DNA of 53,425 nt. Source: Wolinella sp052173415 (GTDB taxonomy: Bacteria; Campylobacterota; Campylobacteria; Campylobacterales; Helicobacteraceae). The number at the start of each line of letters is the position of its first letter. Positions within the stretch are counted from its first letter, which is position 1. The notes beneath the pieces are model-generated. The model was not told where the DNA came from and searched no databases. It saw nothing but the letters and a program-made list of their open reading frames with translations. The stretch lies in NCBI GenBank assembly GCA_052173415.1, contig JBQMYQ010000008.1:1-53425 (forward strand), given 5' to 3'. The position numbers were made by a program, and so were the translations under genes. Positions 23,962-33,457 of this stretch are shown here, in pieces.

Positions 23962-25896
23962 TTATTCGCTCTCTATGGGAGTGAGCCGACTCTCTAGCCC
24001 TTGCTCCTCTTCAAGATGTTGAATAATCTCGCGAACTCTGCTTCCATCTATCGTCTCTTTATCAAAAAGCTCACTTACCATCGTCTCAATCGCGTCTTTA
24101 TAGACTTCAAGGCTCTTTTTGACATCCTTGTAACGCTCCGCAAGTGAGCTTTTAATAAACACATCCACCTCTTCAGCTGTCTTCTCGCTAAACTCCCTGC
24201 TTGAGCCCATACCCCCGTTTAAGAACATCGCGCGCTGCTTCTCAAGCACCATGAGCCCGACCTCATTTGTCATTCCGTAGTAGCTAATCATGCCCTTAAA
24301 AATATCCGTCGCGCGCTCAAGGTCGTTGCTCGCACCCGTAGAGATTTCGCCAATAAAGACCTCCTCAGCCGCACGCCCCGCAAGCAGCACATCAACTTCT
24401 GCGATAAGCTCGTGCTTTTGCATGAGATATTTATTCTCTTCAGGCGTATTTAGCGTGTATCCAAGAGCCGCGAGCCCTCTAGGGATAATCGAGACCTTAC
24501 TTACACGGCGCGCACCTTTGGTAATCTCCGCAAGGAGCGCGTGCCCGCTCTCATGGTAAGCGACGATTTTCTTCTCTTTAGGGGAAATGCGACGGGATTT
24601 CTTCTCTAGCCCCGCGATTCCCCGCTCGACCGCCTCTCGGAACTCACTCTGGGTAACCTCACTTTTGTTGGCTCGACCCGCAAGGAGAGCCGCTTCATTG
24701 ATGATATTTGCCAAATCCGCTCCGGCTAACCCAGCTGTAAGCCGCGCAATCTCTTGCAAATCAACATCACGAGCAATCTTAATGCTCTGAATATGCACCT
24801 TTAAAATCTCCACGCGACCGTTAAAATCGGGCTTATCGACCAAAACCTGCCGATCAAAACGCCCCGGACGCAACAGCGCCGGATCAAGCACCTCAGGGCG
24901 GTTGGTCGCAGCGAGCACGATCACGGGCGAGGAATCGGAGTTAAACCCGTCCATCTCCGCGAGTAGCTGATTGAGTGTCTGTTCGCGCTCATCATTTCCG
25001 CTAATCATGCCCCCAGCGGCACGACTTTTGCCAATCGCATCAATCTCATCGATGAAAATAATTGAGGGCGATTCCCGCTTCGCCGTCTCAAAGAGATCAC
25101 GCACGCGACTTGCACCCACGCCCACAAACATCTCAATAAAACTGCTCCCACTCACAGAGAAAAATGGCACGCTGGCTTCGCCCGCAACGGCTTTGGCTAG
25201 GAGCGTCTTGCCGGTCCCGGGGGGGCCGACCAAAAGCACACCTTTAGGAATCTTTGCTCCAAGATTAAGGTATCTATCGGGGTTTTTGAGAAAATCGACA
25301 ATCTCCACGACCTCATCTTTTGCCTCGCTATTTCCCGCCATATCCTCAAATTTCACTTTGGGCTTTTCAGAATTGATGAGCCTTTTAGAGCTCCCCATGC
25401 CGAGGATTCCCCCACCGATATTCTTCTGCACTCGCGAGGCGAGAAACATCCAAATCGCAAAGAAAATAATCACGGGGAACACCCAACCAAAAAGCATATC
25501 TGTAAGCCAGTTGCCCTCCGTATAGCCCCGATATTCGATCTCATTTTTATCCAAAAGAGGAATCAGCGTGTTGTCAGGATTAACGCGCTGAGCCGTATAG
25601 ATAGTCTTTGCGCCGTTTTTCTCAGAAATTGCCTTAATCGTGCTATTCCCGATTGCCACAAGGCTTAGCTCTTTGCTTTCTATAAGTTTTTTGAGCTCAA
25701 AATAGGTGATACTTTTATTAACCGTATTGCCCCCGAGCCTGCTCCCTAAACTCTCGCTCGCACCATCATCGCCCGAGAATCCCTTAAAAAGCAACACTGC
25801 AACAATAGAAAAAATAATAAAAAGCATAAAAGGATTTCGGTTAAAAAAATTCTGGTTTTTATTCGGTTCGTTATTATTTTGTGTCTCATTCGCCAT
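23962..25896 (-). CDS. ftsH: ATP-dependent zinc metalloprotease FtsH
   Basis: Membrane-bound AAA protease that degrades misfolded and regulatory membrane proteins. 644 residues: two membrane segments (about 23-42 and 134-154) flanking a periplasmic part, AAA domain with Walker A GPPGTGKT (about 217), Walker B IIFIDEIDAIG, second region of homology, and the zinc site HESGH near 450. A normal-length family member. AAGGATCA precedes the ATG. Likely co-transcribed with prmA upstream and the Psd-like and pssA genes downstream. Confidence 0.97.
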   Translation of the reverse strand: MANETQNNNEPNKNQNFFNRNPFMLFIIFSIVAVLLFKGFSGDDGASESLGSRLGGNTVNKSITYFELKKLIESKELSLVAIGNSTIKAISEKNGAKTIYTAQRVNPDNTLIPLLDKNEIEYRGYTEGNWLTDMLFGWVFPVIIFFAIWMFLASRVQKNIGGGILGMGSSKRLINSEKPKVKFEDMAGNSEAKDEVVEIVDFLKNPDRYLNLGAKIPKGVLLVGPPGTGKTLLAKAVAGEASVPFFSVSGSSFIEMFVGVGASRVRDLFETAKRESPSIIFIDEIDAIGKSRAAGGMISGNDEREQTLNQLLAEMDGFNSDSSPVIVLAATNRPEVLDPALLRPGRFDRQVLVDKPDFNGRVEILKVHIQSIKIARDVDLQEIARLTAGLAGADLANIINEAALLAGRANKSEVTQSEFREAVERGIAGLEKKSRRISPKEKKIVAYHESGHALLAEITKGARRVSKVSIIPRGLAALGYTLNTPEENKYLMQKHELIAEVDVLLAGRAAEEVFIGEISTGASNDLERATDIFKGMISYYGMTNEVGLMVLEKQRAMFLNGGMGSSREFSEKTAEEVDVFIKSSLAERYKDVKKSLEVYKDAIETMVSELFDKETIDGSRVREIIQHLEEEQGLESRLTPIESE

Positions 25897-25913
25897 AAAT
25901 GATCCTTAAATAG

Positions 25914-26753
25914 TTATTTTCGTAGCCGCAATGTTACCCACTCCTCCTGAAGGAGCTCTTCTTCAAGTGTAAAATCGCTAAATCTCTGCAAAATCTGATC
26001 TTTTGAGGAATCTAGGATTCCCGAAAGGATTAGCCACCCTCCGTATTTTAACCGCTTATGAAACTGTGAGGCAAGCGATATAATAACCGTCGCGACGATA
26101 TTTGCGACAACTAAATCATATTCGCCCGAGGCTTCATCAATCGAACCAATCCAAGACTTTGCGGGAAGCGTGGCATTAAGCGTGGCATTCTTGAGTGTCT
26201 CACTCAATGCGAACTCATCAGTGTCACACGACTCAACCTGCGCACCTTTTTTGAGCGCAGCAATAGAAAGAATCCCGCTCCCACACCCAACATCAAGCAC
26301 TCTAAGTCCCTCTAGCTCAAGTGCGCCAAGCATTCGCAGGCAGCTATACGTCGTCGCATGATGCCCCGAGCCAAAAGCGAGTGCAGGGTCAATGAGAATA
26401 TCGACAAGAGTGTCTTTTGGATGGTGCCACGAAGGACGAATATAAAAAGGGGCGCACTCTATGGGCTGAACCGAGTGCTTATAGTTTTCAATCCAATCCT
26501 CATTGCGTCGCCAAGCAAGCTCATGCTTGAAGCCAACCTCTTCGCCTACCCTTTGAGAGAGCGTCGCAGCAAATGCATGGAGCGATTCCGCTAAAGAATC
26601 GAGCTCCTTCTCGCTATGGACGACAATCCCACAGCCATTCTCTTTATCCTCTATCTCTTCAATCGCCTCAGACGTGGAATCGACGAGAAAATCCGCAAAC
26701 AGCTCAAAATAGCCACTCGGATAGACTCGTAGCTCATGATAGAGCTCGCACAT
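25914..26753 (-). CDS. prmA: Ribosomal protein L11 methyltransferase
   Basis: Transfers methyl groups from S-adenosylmethionine to ribosomal protein L11. 279 residues; SAM-binding motif VLDVGCGSGILSIAA at about 144-158 and the VVANI motif further on. Its ATG overlaps the cheY1 stop by one base (TAATG), so translation is coupled. Gene order cheY1-prmA-ftsH is conserved in Helicobacter and Campylobacter. Confidence 0.93.
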   Translation of the reverse strand: MCELYHELRVYPSGYFELFADFLVDSTSEAIEEIEDKENGCGIVVHSEKELDSLAESLHAFAATLSQRVGEEVGFKHELAWRRNEDWIENYKHSVQPIECAPFYIRPSWHHPKDTLVDILIDPALAFGSGHHATTYSCLRMLGALELEGLRVLDVGCGSGILSIAALKKGAQVESCDTDEFALSETLKNATLNATLPAKSWIGSIDEASGEYDLVVANIVATVIISLASQFHKRLKYGGWLILSGILDSSKDQILQRFSDFTLEEELLQEEWVTLRLRK

Positions 26754-27130
26754 TAAGCTTCGTTGATTCCCAAGACTGCTTCAAGTTTCTCTTTGAGAAC
26801 CTGCGGGGTGAAAGGCTTAACGATGTAGTTATTCACACCCGCCTTCAAAGCCGTAATAACCTCAGCTTTACCGCCCTCTGTGGTAACCATAATAATAGGT
26901 ATGTCGGTGAATCGCTGATCCGCTCGCACTTTTTTCACAAGCTCAAGTCCATTCATCTCAGGCATATTCCAATCTGTAATCAGCACTTTGATGTCCGAAT
27001 TCGCGTCCATCTTTTCCCAACCCTGAACACCATCCTCGCCCTCTAAAACGTCGTTATACCCGAGGCGTGAAAGGGTATTTTTGATGATTCTTCTCATTGT
27101 AGAGCTATCATCAACCACCAACAGTTTCAA
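26753..27130 (-). CDS. cheY1: Chemotaxis response regulator CheY
   Basis: Single receiver domain of 125 residues that, when phosphorylated by CheA, binds the flagellar switch. The acidic pocket is D7/D8 (LLVVDDSS), the acceptor D53 (ITDWNMPEMNG), the conserved Thr in VTTEGG and the lysine in YIVKPF. The start is set at the TTG codon at 27130 because AAAGGAGC precedes it and related proteins begin MKLLVVDD; longer in-frame starts would add an unrelated hydrophobic leader. Close match in pattern to H. pylori CheY1. Confidence 0.94.
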   Translation of the reverse strand: MKLLVVDDSSTMRRIIKNTLSRLGYNDVLEGEDGVQGWEKMDANSDIKVLITDWNMPEMNGLELVKKVRADQRFTDIPIIMVTTEGGKAEVITALKAGVNNYIVKPFTPQVLKEKLEAVLGINEA

Positions 27131-27255
27131 TTTCGCTCCTTTTGCAATAATTCCTCGAAAGTTGCGCTCTTCTTTATAAAACAAATAATAACACAAAAAT
27201 CCTAAGCACACGCACGATAATTCGTCATTCTATCAAATTTTAATTAATTCCTAGG

Positions 27256-27969
27256 TTAAACGCCCTTTTTGTAAAGCGTCGCAAGATCAATCTGCCCTTC
27301 ATAAAATGCCTTACCCACGATGACTCCCGCGATCTCCTCCGTCTGTGCAAGCAGAGCGATCTCATCTTCATGCGCAAGCCCCCCGCTTGCAATCGTAAAG
27401 TGCCCAGAAGCGCGCGCAATAGCTTGGGTAAATTCGCGATTAATTCCCTCTAGCGTCCCATCTTTAGATACATCGGTGCAAATGATCGCATCTAGCGACA
27501 CTTCGCGGAATCGCTCCGCCAGCCTAGTCGCGAGAATCGCCCCCCTCTGCGCCCAGCCCTCAGCGAGGACATAGCCATCTTTAGCGTCGATTCCCACGGC
27601 AATTTTGTAGCGAGTCGCCATATTTTGAACAAATTCAGGATCTCTCATTGCCACAGAGCCCAGAATCACGCGATCTGTCCCCATTTCGACATAGCGTCTA
27701 ATCGTCTCTTCACTGCGGATTCCCCCGCCCAGCTCGATTTTTAGGGCACAAGATTGTCGGATTTTCTTGATCTTCTCAAGATTCCTCGGATTCCCCGCAA
27801 ATGCACCATCTAAATCCACGATATGAAGCCACCACGCACCAATATCCTCAAAATACTTCGCAAGCTCGCTGGGATCGTCATTGTAGATCTTCGCGCTCTC
27901 CATGATTCCCCTCGTGAGGCGCACCGCTTTACCCCCTTTGAGGTCAATGGCGAGAAGTAGCTCTAATAT
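27256..27969 (-). CDS. hisA: HisA, with AUA in place of its start codon
   Basis: ProFAR isomerase of histidine synthesis. The body is intact: catalytic Asp in LLAIDLKGGKAVRL, phosphate loops and the second Asp in VGIDAKDG. However, between the in-frame TGA upstream and the GTG at 27924 there is no ATG, GTG or TTG. The only codon at the correct place, 8 bp after AAGGAG and before LELLLAIDL, is ATA at 27969. Starting at 27924 would drop the catalytic Asp. Either a mutated start codon, rare AUA initiation, or an almost silent gene. The upstream gene hisH is clearly broken, which favours decay. Confidence 0.7.
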   Translation of the reverse strand: MLELLLAIDLKGGKAVRLTRGIMESAKIYNDDPSELAKYFEDIGAWWLHIVDLDGAFAGNPRNLEKIKKIRQSCALKIELGGGIRSEETIRRYVEMGTDRVILGSVAMRDPEFVQNMATRYKIAVGIDAKDGYVLAEGWAQRGAILATRLAERFREVSLDAIICTDVSKDGTLEGINREFTQAIARASGHFTIASGGLAHEDEIALLAQTEEIAGVIVGKAFYEGQIDLATLYKKGV

Positions 27970-27979
27970 TGCTCACTCC

Positions 27980-28597
27980 TTAAGATTCGCAAAAATTTTT
28001 TAACACTCTCAGCCCCGCTTCATGGCTCTTTTCGGGATGAGGTTGGAATCCTGCGACATTCTCATGGAGAATCGCGCTCACAAAATCATACCCACGATGA
28101 GTTTCACCCAGCACATCTTCGCGATTTTGACAAAGTGCGTGAAACCTATGGACAAAATAGAGATAGGGCTCGGCACAAATCCCCTCAAACAGGCGATTCT
28201 CTCTCAAAACATGCATGCGATTCTAGCCCATGTGCGGGATTTTTTCACCCTCCCTTTTTTCACTCGCTCAATACTAAAAGGCACAACCTCACTTAATCAC
28301 TCCAAGCCCCTTGTGTTCGCCAAATTCATAGCTTTTCTTAAACAAAAGCTGCATTCCAAGGCAAATTCCCAAGACGCTTTTACCTGTTTTAATGAATTTC
28401 AAAATCGCCTCGCCCATGCCCGATTCCTCTAAATTCGCCATCGCGTCGCCAAACGCCCCTACTCCGGGCAAGATGAGGTGTGAATATTGAGCGAGATTCT
28501 TGGGATTTTGCTCGATTCTCACATCTGCACCGACCTTAGCAAGGGCGTTATAGACGCTCGCGAGATTCCCGATGTTGTAGTTGATGATTCCGACCAT
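27980..28597 (-). pseudogene. hisH: HisH pseudogene with three lesions
   Basis: Glutamine amidotransferase subunit of imidazole glycerol phosphate synthase. The N-terminal half is normal, with the nucleophile motif GICLGMQLLF. After GLGVIK comes TGA (28291-28289): a two-base loss shifts to a frame reading EVVPFSIERVKKGRVKK, then a one-base loss in an A run returns to the first frame at IPHMG, where the expected Trp codon of GWN is TAG (28225-28223). The rest, with YFVH and GFQPHPEKSH, is intact. Three independent lesions rule out a single sequencing error. The histidine pathway is therefore probably non-functional unless another HisH exists. Confidence 0.88.
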
Positions 28598-29506
28598 TTA
28601 CAGGCGATCTCTAAGGGCATAAGTGAAACGAATGTAAATAGAAAGCCCGATGAGAAGCATCGTAACGCCTCCGATTAGATAGACGGCGTAGATGATTTTG
28701 TCTGGCTCAATAATCGTGAATTTAAACACAAGCATAAGGGCTTCGATAGAGATCGCAATGATAATCGAGCCGAGGAATCTAATCATCGTCTGATGAACCG
28801 CGCGCGAAACATCGCTCTTGCTGCGCCCGAGCACCTCCTCTTCAAAAATCGCTTTGACCAAATCAAAAATCGCCAGTGAGAGCGTAAGCAAAATCGTCGC
28901 CTCGAAAACCTCCTTAATATCGAGATTCCCAAAGCCTAGCACCGCGTGATACATGCTCAAAATCCCTTTGGCAAAGAGCAAAAACGCCACCGCCATGAGC
29001 ATGAGAGAGAGCAGGAAATAGACCACCTGCGCAAAATTACCAAAAAGGCGCGAAATAGGCGCAGGGCGCGAGAGTAGCAGGGCTTGTTCAAGCCGCAAAT
29101 CCATGCAGATGACGTATTGTAGCTCGCCCGCTTGATTAAAAAGCGGATAAGCTGCGGTAAGGACGAGCTCACCCGTGCTCGCAGTAGGATAAGGATCGGT
29201 GAGAATACACTTTTTCTCTTTGATAGCGCGATAAAAATAGGCACGATCGTTGAGATTATCCCCCTTGCCACCACTCAAGGCGGGGTTATTAGAAATCGTA
29301 TCCATTACCTGCTCGCCCTGGGCATTGAGGACATAAAACGCATCGGTGATTCCCACTTCGCTTTGGATTTTATGCAACCCCTCCACCACCTTGCTCAGCT
29401 CAACATGTGGCAGGTAGTTTTTGATGTTGCGGTTAAAAAGATAGCACGCATACGCGCGAATCTCGCAACGAAGGTCATTAAACTGGGTAATTTCTTTAGA
29501 AAGCAA
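28598..29506 (-). CDS. Cache (PDC)-sensor membrane protein
   Basis: A 302-residue protein with an N-terminal extracytoplasmic-type Cache/PDC sensing domain (about 10-140; conserved FYVLNAQGEQVMD, YFYRAI and a TGELVLTAAYPLF strand) followed by four or so membrane segments (about 155-180, 198-220, 240-262, 272-295). No methyl-accepting, kinase or cyclase domain is attached. Small sensors of this kind occur in Helicobacter without known output. The start is the TTG at 29506, supported by AAAAGGAG 6 bp upstream. It abuts hisH. Confidence 0.75.
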   Translation of the reverse strand: MLSKEITQFNDLRCEIRAYACYLFNRNIKNYLPHVELSKVVEGLHKIQSEVGITDAFYVLNAQGEQVMDTISNNPALSGGKGDNLNDRAYFYRAIKEKKCILTDPYPTASTGELVLTAAYPLFNQAGELQYVICMDLRLEQALLLSRPAPISRLFGNFAQVVYFLLSLMLMAVAFLLFAKGILSMYHAVLGFGNLDIKEVFEATILLTLSLAIFDLVKAIFEEEVLGRSKSDVSRAVHQTMIRFLGSIIIAISIEALMLVFKFTIIEPDKIIYAVYLIGGVTMLLIGLSIYIRFTYALRDRL

Positions 29507-29517
29507 AGGAACTCCTT

Positions 29518-30315
29518 TTAGGGTTGAAGCTCATAAGAATCGAGCTCATTTTGAATGTATTGTAGGAAAATTTCGCTGTAACCTCTATCCTTAGGGAGAT
29601 TTGCAGCAAAAATCCCAAGATGTTCGCCATACTCTTTAAGGCTCAGATTCCCGCTTAAAAGCTCATATTTGAGGCACAGCCAATAGGTATTGAGCACGTC
29701 GCTTTCGCAATATTCATCAATCTGTGCCTGCTTGCCCTCAAAATAGAGCCGATACACCTCATCGCCATGCACATCGTATTTCCCGGGCAGCCCGCTCATC
29801 GCGCACACGGAATCGAGCCTAAATGAGCGATTTGCGCCATAATTACCAAGCGTATCATAAAGGTCAAGATGAAACTGCTCGCTGTAACGCTGACGATAAT
29901 TCGCCCACTTACTCTTGTTGTGCGCAGGATTCTCCACCTCAAAATAGGCCTGCGCGCTCAAATTATATTTCATCGCCCGTAAAAGCATCATCGGCAGATC
30001 AAATCCCCGTCCATTAAAGCTCACTAATCGCGGCTGTTTGGCGTTTAGATAGTGCAAAAACGCCCCCAAAATCTCGCGCTCTTCTTCACCTTGCTTAAAG
30101 CAGCCCACCTTCACAAAACGCCCATGATCATCGGCAATCACCGCGGCAATACTGACGATTTTGTGAAACGGATAAGGAAGAAAAGTGCTCCCGCTCTGCT
30201 CTGCTTGACGCGCAAACGCCGCCTCGCACACACTTAAATCCTCACCCTCCAAGCCCCATAACCTCCGCAAAAGCTCCACGTCAGGAATCGTCTCGCAATC
30301 AAAAACGCACATCAT
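29518..30315 (-). CDS. PolB-type 3'-5' exonuclease (DEDD family)
   Basis: A 265-residue predicted 3'-5' exonuclease related to the proofreading domain of family B polymerases, without a polymerase domain. Motifs: FDCETIPD (ExoI, D and E), SFNGRGFDLPMM (ExoII) and YCESDVLNTYWL (ExoIII, D). The substrate is unknown; probably DNA repair. It overlaps comF by 4 bp in the comF-tmk-coaD-ubiX-flgA operon. Confidence 0.82.
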   Translation of the reverse strand: MMCVFDCETIPDVELLRRLWGLEGEDLSVCEAAFARQAEQSGSTFLPYPFHKIVSIAAVIADDHGRFVKVGCFKQGEEEREILGAFLHYLNAKQPRLVSFNGRGFDLPMMLLRAMKYNLSAQAYFEVENPAHNKSKWANYRQRYSEQFHLDLYDTLGNYGANRSFRLDSVCAMSGLPGKYDVHGDEVYRLYFEGKQAQIDEYCESDVLNTYWLCLKYELLSGNLSLKEYGEHLGIFAANLPKDRGYSEIFLQYIQNELDSYELQP

Positions 30316-30908
30316 CGCTGCTCCTTTATAATTCCTCGCGCATCACTTAGACAAATCCCAAAAAGCACGTTCGCACCACTGTTTTCAAGCACTTTTTTTG
30401 CCTCGAGCATAGTGATCCCTGTAGTAATCAAATCATCAATCAATACCACTTGCGCGCCTTTTTGTAGATTCCTAAAAAGGCGGAAGGCGCGCGGATTTTT
30501 ACGCCGAAATTCCAAATCTTTGCCCGCATAGCTCACTCTATTTTGCGAGCGCAATACCCCAAACAGAGGGGAGATTCCCGTGCGTTTCAGCTCTTTTGCG
30601 ATAATCGCCGTGTGCGAATACCCGCCCCTTGGCTCATCATCAAGGGCGATTCCCATCATTCCCAGCTCGTGCGTGAAAAAGCGCTCATCGCGCAAAAACT
30701 GTGCCATTTTTCGCGCTAAAATATGAATAATCTTGCTCCCAATTACAAAATATTTACTATGCAAGCACGCGCGCACCTCATCAAAATCATAAAAACTATA
30801 AACGCTAAAGCCCTCTATTTCGCGCTTTTGCGGCGTGATTTCAAGCCAATTTAGACACTCTTTGCAAATCACATTGAGCGAGTATTTCGCGCACAAAAGG
30901 CACTTCAT
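30312..30908 (-). CDS. comF: ComF-family phosphoribosyltransferase-like protein
   Basis: A 198-residue protein of the ComF/GntX family, needed for natural transformation in several bacteria including H. pylori. It has N-terminal paired cysteines (CLLC, CKEC) that probably bind zinc and a C-terminal PRPP-binding motif VVLIDDLITTGITM. 4-bp overlaps with both neighbours. Its role is likely handling of incoming single-stranded DNA. Confidence 0.85.
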   Translation of the reverse strand: MKCLLCAKYSLNVICKECLNWLEITPQKREIEGFSVYSFYDFDEVRACLHSKYFVIGSKIIHILARKMAQFLRDERFFTHELGMMGIALDDEPRGGYSHTAIIAKELKRTGISPLFGVLRSQNRVSYAGKDLEFRRKNPRAFRLFRNLQKGAQVVLIDDLITTGITMLEAKKVLENSGANVLFGICLSDARGIIKEQR

Positions 30909-31501
30909 GCTTGCTTAATTCTTTGGATAATGCGCTCACAAATCGCTTCAGGCGTCTTAGTCGCATCAATGACTACGCTAGGAATCCTAAGCAGCCTCGC
31001 AGCCTCTTTAATGCGCTCCTGAAGCTCCATTAGGTAGCCCACCCCACGCGATTCGATTGTGTCATGCTTTTTGTTTGAGAGCCTGCGCTCAAGCTCCTCC
31101 TTGCTAAGCTCCAAAATCACCGCTAAATTAGGCAAGATTCCCCCTGTGGCAAAGAGATTTAGCTCCCTAAGCCACACATCATCAAAACCCTTTGCATAGG
31201 CGATTCCCGAAATTAGACTGCGATCGGAGATGATGAGATTCCCAAGATTTGGCGCAATCACTCGCTCAATATGCTCGGCTCGGTCGCTCAAAAAAAGTAG
31301 AAATTCCGCCTTTTTGCTCGTAATATTTCCATGCAGTAAAATATTCCTAAGCTCCTTCCCAAGCGCGCTCCCGCCAGGCTCTTTGGTGAAAATCGCCTGC
31401 GGGAATCGCCGCTTTAAAAGCTCAATTTGCGTGCTCTTCCCGCACGTATCAATCCCCTCAAGCGCAAGGTAGAGATTCCCCTGTGTGTGCGCTATTTGCA
31501 T
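30905..31501 (-). CDS. tmk: Thymidylate kinase
   Basis: Phosphorylates dTMP to dTDP. 198 residues with the P-loop LEGIDTCGKSTQ, the DR(Y/S) region ISDRSLIS and the FTKEPGG substrate loop. Start overlaps the coaD end by 10 bp. The order comF-tmk-coaD-ubiX-flgA is that of H. pylori HP1473-HP1477, from memory. Confidence 0.94.
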   Translation of the reverse strand: MQIAHTQGNLYLALEGIDTCGKSTQIELLKRRFPQAIFTKEPGGSALGKELRNILLHGNITSKKAEFLLFLSDRAEHIERVIAPNLGNLIISDRSLISGIAYAKGFDDVWLRELNLFATGGILPNLAVILELSKEELERRLSNKKHDTIESRGVGYLMELQERIKEAARLLRIPSVVIDATKTPEAICERIIQRIKQA

Positions 31502-31977
31502 GCGTGCCTCGCGCTGATATAATCAAACACCTCGCTGGGAACGAGGTGCGAGATTTTCCCGCTGCATGCGAGAATCGAGCGAATGACTGAGGAGCTGATG
31601 AAGGCATTATGCAGGCAGGGCATGAGGTAGATCGTCTCTAGCTCGGGGTTTAGCGAGGAGTTTGCATAGCCCATCTGAAGCTCATACTCAAAGTCGCTTA
31701 CCGCGCGCAAACCGCGCACCAAAAGCTTCGCCCCGTTCTCGCGCGCGAAATCCGCCAAAAGCGTGCTAAAGCTCTCCACGCGCACATTTTCAAGCTCACG
31801 CGTGGCAAGCTCAATCATCTCCTTGCGCTCTTTTAGCAAAAACATCGGCTCTTTGCCCGCAGATTCCGCCACAGCGACGATGAGCTCGCCAAAAATCCCG
31901 CTCGCACGGCGGATAATATCCATGTGTCCGTTGCTAAGCGGATCAAACGTCCCCGGATAGATTGCGACTTTTAGCAT
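31492..31977 (-). CDS. coaD: Phosphopantetheine adenylyltransferase
   Basis: Penultimate step of coenzyme A synthesis. 161 residues with the nucleotidyltransferase motif YPGTFDPLSNGH, VRGLRAVSDFEYE and the closing SSSVIR. The ATG at 31977 is used since GGAGGGGCGAGA lies directly before it and the family begins MLKVAIYPG. Overlaps both neighbours. Confidence 0.95.
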   Translation of the reverse strand: MLKVAIYPGTFDPLSNGHMDIIRRASGIFGELIVAVAESAGKEPMFLLKERKEMIELATRELENVRVESFSTLLADFARENGAKLLVRGLRAVSDFEYELQMGYANSSLNPELETIYLMPCLHNAFISSSVIRSILACSGKISHLVPSEVFDYISARHACK

Positions 31978-32510
31978 TCTCGCCCCTCCCATTTTTTGTA
32001 GAGATTATGCGCAATTCCCAGCCAATCAAGCCACTTCCCCACCCAGAAATTCTCCATCTCATCCAAGCTTTCAATCTGCGCATAATAGCCCGCCACAGGC
32101 GGCGCGATCGCCACTCCAAGGCGCGAGAGTTTGAGCATATTCTCAAGCATAATCGCACTTAGAGGCATTTCACGCGGGGCGAGCAAGAGCCTTTTTTGCT
32201 CTTTTAAGATGACGCTGGCTGCGCGTGTCGTGAGGTTATCAGCGATTCCTGCGCTAATTTTTGCGAGCGTATTCATGCTGCAAGGCACGATTGCCATCGC
32301 GTCAATTCCAAAACTCCCAGAGGCTACACTTGCGCTAATATCGCAATCATCAAGCAAAACAAAAGGGCGCGATTCCTCCTTTTGCGCGACGATTTTCGCA
32401 CCCTCAGTCGCCACGACAAAAAGCTCGATCTCGCGAGGAATCGCCTCAATGAGCTTAAGCCCCAGCCGCACGCCACTCGCACCACTTAGTGCAATGCTCA
32501 ATTTATTCAT
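31971..32510 (-). CDS. ubiX: Flavin prenyltransferase UbiX
   Basis: Makes prenylated FMN, the cofactor of UbiD-type decarboxylases. 179 residues, flavoprotein fold beginning LSIALSGASGVRLG, with PCSMNTLAKISAGIADNL and the RLLLAPREMPL loop. Overlaps coaD by 7 bp and flgA by 4 bp. Confidence 0.92.
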   Translation of the reverse strand: MNKLSIALSGASGVRLGLKLIEAIPREIELFVVATEGAKIVAQKEESRPFVLLDDCDISASVASGSFGIDAMAIVPCSMNTLAKISAGIADNLTTRAASVILKEQKRLLLAPREMPLSAIMLENMLKLSRLGVAIAPPVAGYYAQIESLDEMENFWVGKWLDWLGIAHNLYKKWEGREC

Positions 32511-33397
32511 TCAATCACCACCAGCGCGCTATCAACGACCCGCGCATCGTAGCTCTTTTTGTTTTGCTCATTTTTCACGCGTATCTTGCTCCCTAGCGCG
32601 CCATCTTGCTGGGCTAGCGCGCTAAATTCGAGGCTCACGCCCCCTTCAATCAACCTCACATGCACCTTATCGCCTCGCTTAATGACAATTTTTGGAATGA
32701 GCTTATCTTTGGTGAGCACCGTATTTTGGCTCACGTAGGATTTCACCGAGACTTCCCCCACCTGCGCGCGCTCCATCAAAGGCGCGGAAAGGCGCGGAAA
32801 GGGAATGCGCCGTATCTCGACGTTCCCATGACTGATGACATCGCCCCCTTTTAGCGTCTCTTTGGTAAAAATCGCTTCCAAACTCGCATCGATTTCAAAG
32901 CGGAAAAAAAGCTTCTTCCTCACCCCTGCGCTATTTTCAAAATGCGCGCTAAAACTCCCACTGGAGCGACGCAACAAGCGATCATCAAAGTCGATTTTTT
33001 TAAGCTTAAAATCGCTTCTATCGCCCGAATTCATGGGCGTGATTTCTACGTTTTTGACCAGGATATGATTGGGCGCGTAATGCTGCACAAACCGCGCACC
33101 GACGTGCTCGCTAAGCTCGTGAAAATCCCCGCGCACAAGGCGCACAAACTCGATAATCTGACTCTGTGATTCTACGGCGATTCCCTGATCTGCGAAGCGT
33201 TTAATAAGCTCGCTACTTTTAATCTTATATGTGTGCGTGTCTTTGGCTATTTCAAGCACCACAAAGCGAGGAATCGAGGAATCGATGAGCTCGTTAGAGT
33301 AGATCTCGCGCGCACTAAAATGATACTTGGGCTTTAGCGCTAAAGCAGCGTGCGCTGTGGATAAAAGCAGGGTAAGGAGGAGCGCAAAAATCTTCAT
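32507..33397 (-). CDS. flgA: Flagellar P-ring assembly chaperone FlgA
   Basis: Periplasmic chaperone for P-ring formation in the flagellar basal body. 296 residues: a cleavable signal peptide (KIFALLLTLLLSTAHA), a central region, and a C-terminal SAF domain with KGDVISHGN, QNTVLTKDKLIPKIVI and VRLIEGGVSLEFSALA. The usual FlgA length in this group. 60 bp downstream of clpB on the same strand. Confidence 0.9.
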   Translation of the reverse strand: MKIFALLLTLLLSTAHAALALKPKYHFSAREIYSNELIDSSIPRFVVLEIAKDTHTYKIKSSELIKRFADQGIAVESQSQIIEFVRLVRGDFHELSEHVGARFVQHYAPNHILVKNVEITPMNSGDRSDFKLKKIDFDDRLLRRSSGSFSAHFENSAGVRKKLFFRFEIDASLEAIFTKETLKGGDVISHGNVEIRRIPFPRLSAPLMERAQVGEVSVKSYVSQNTVLTKDKLIPKIVIKRGDKVHVRLIEGGVSLEFSALAQQDGALGSKIRVKNEQNKKSYDARVVDSALVVIE

Positions 33398-33457
33398 CGC
33401 TTCCTCCTTTTTTTGATTTTGAGGTGCTATTTTACCCGTTAATATTATTCCTTTGTC

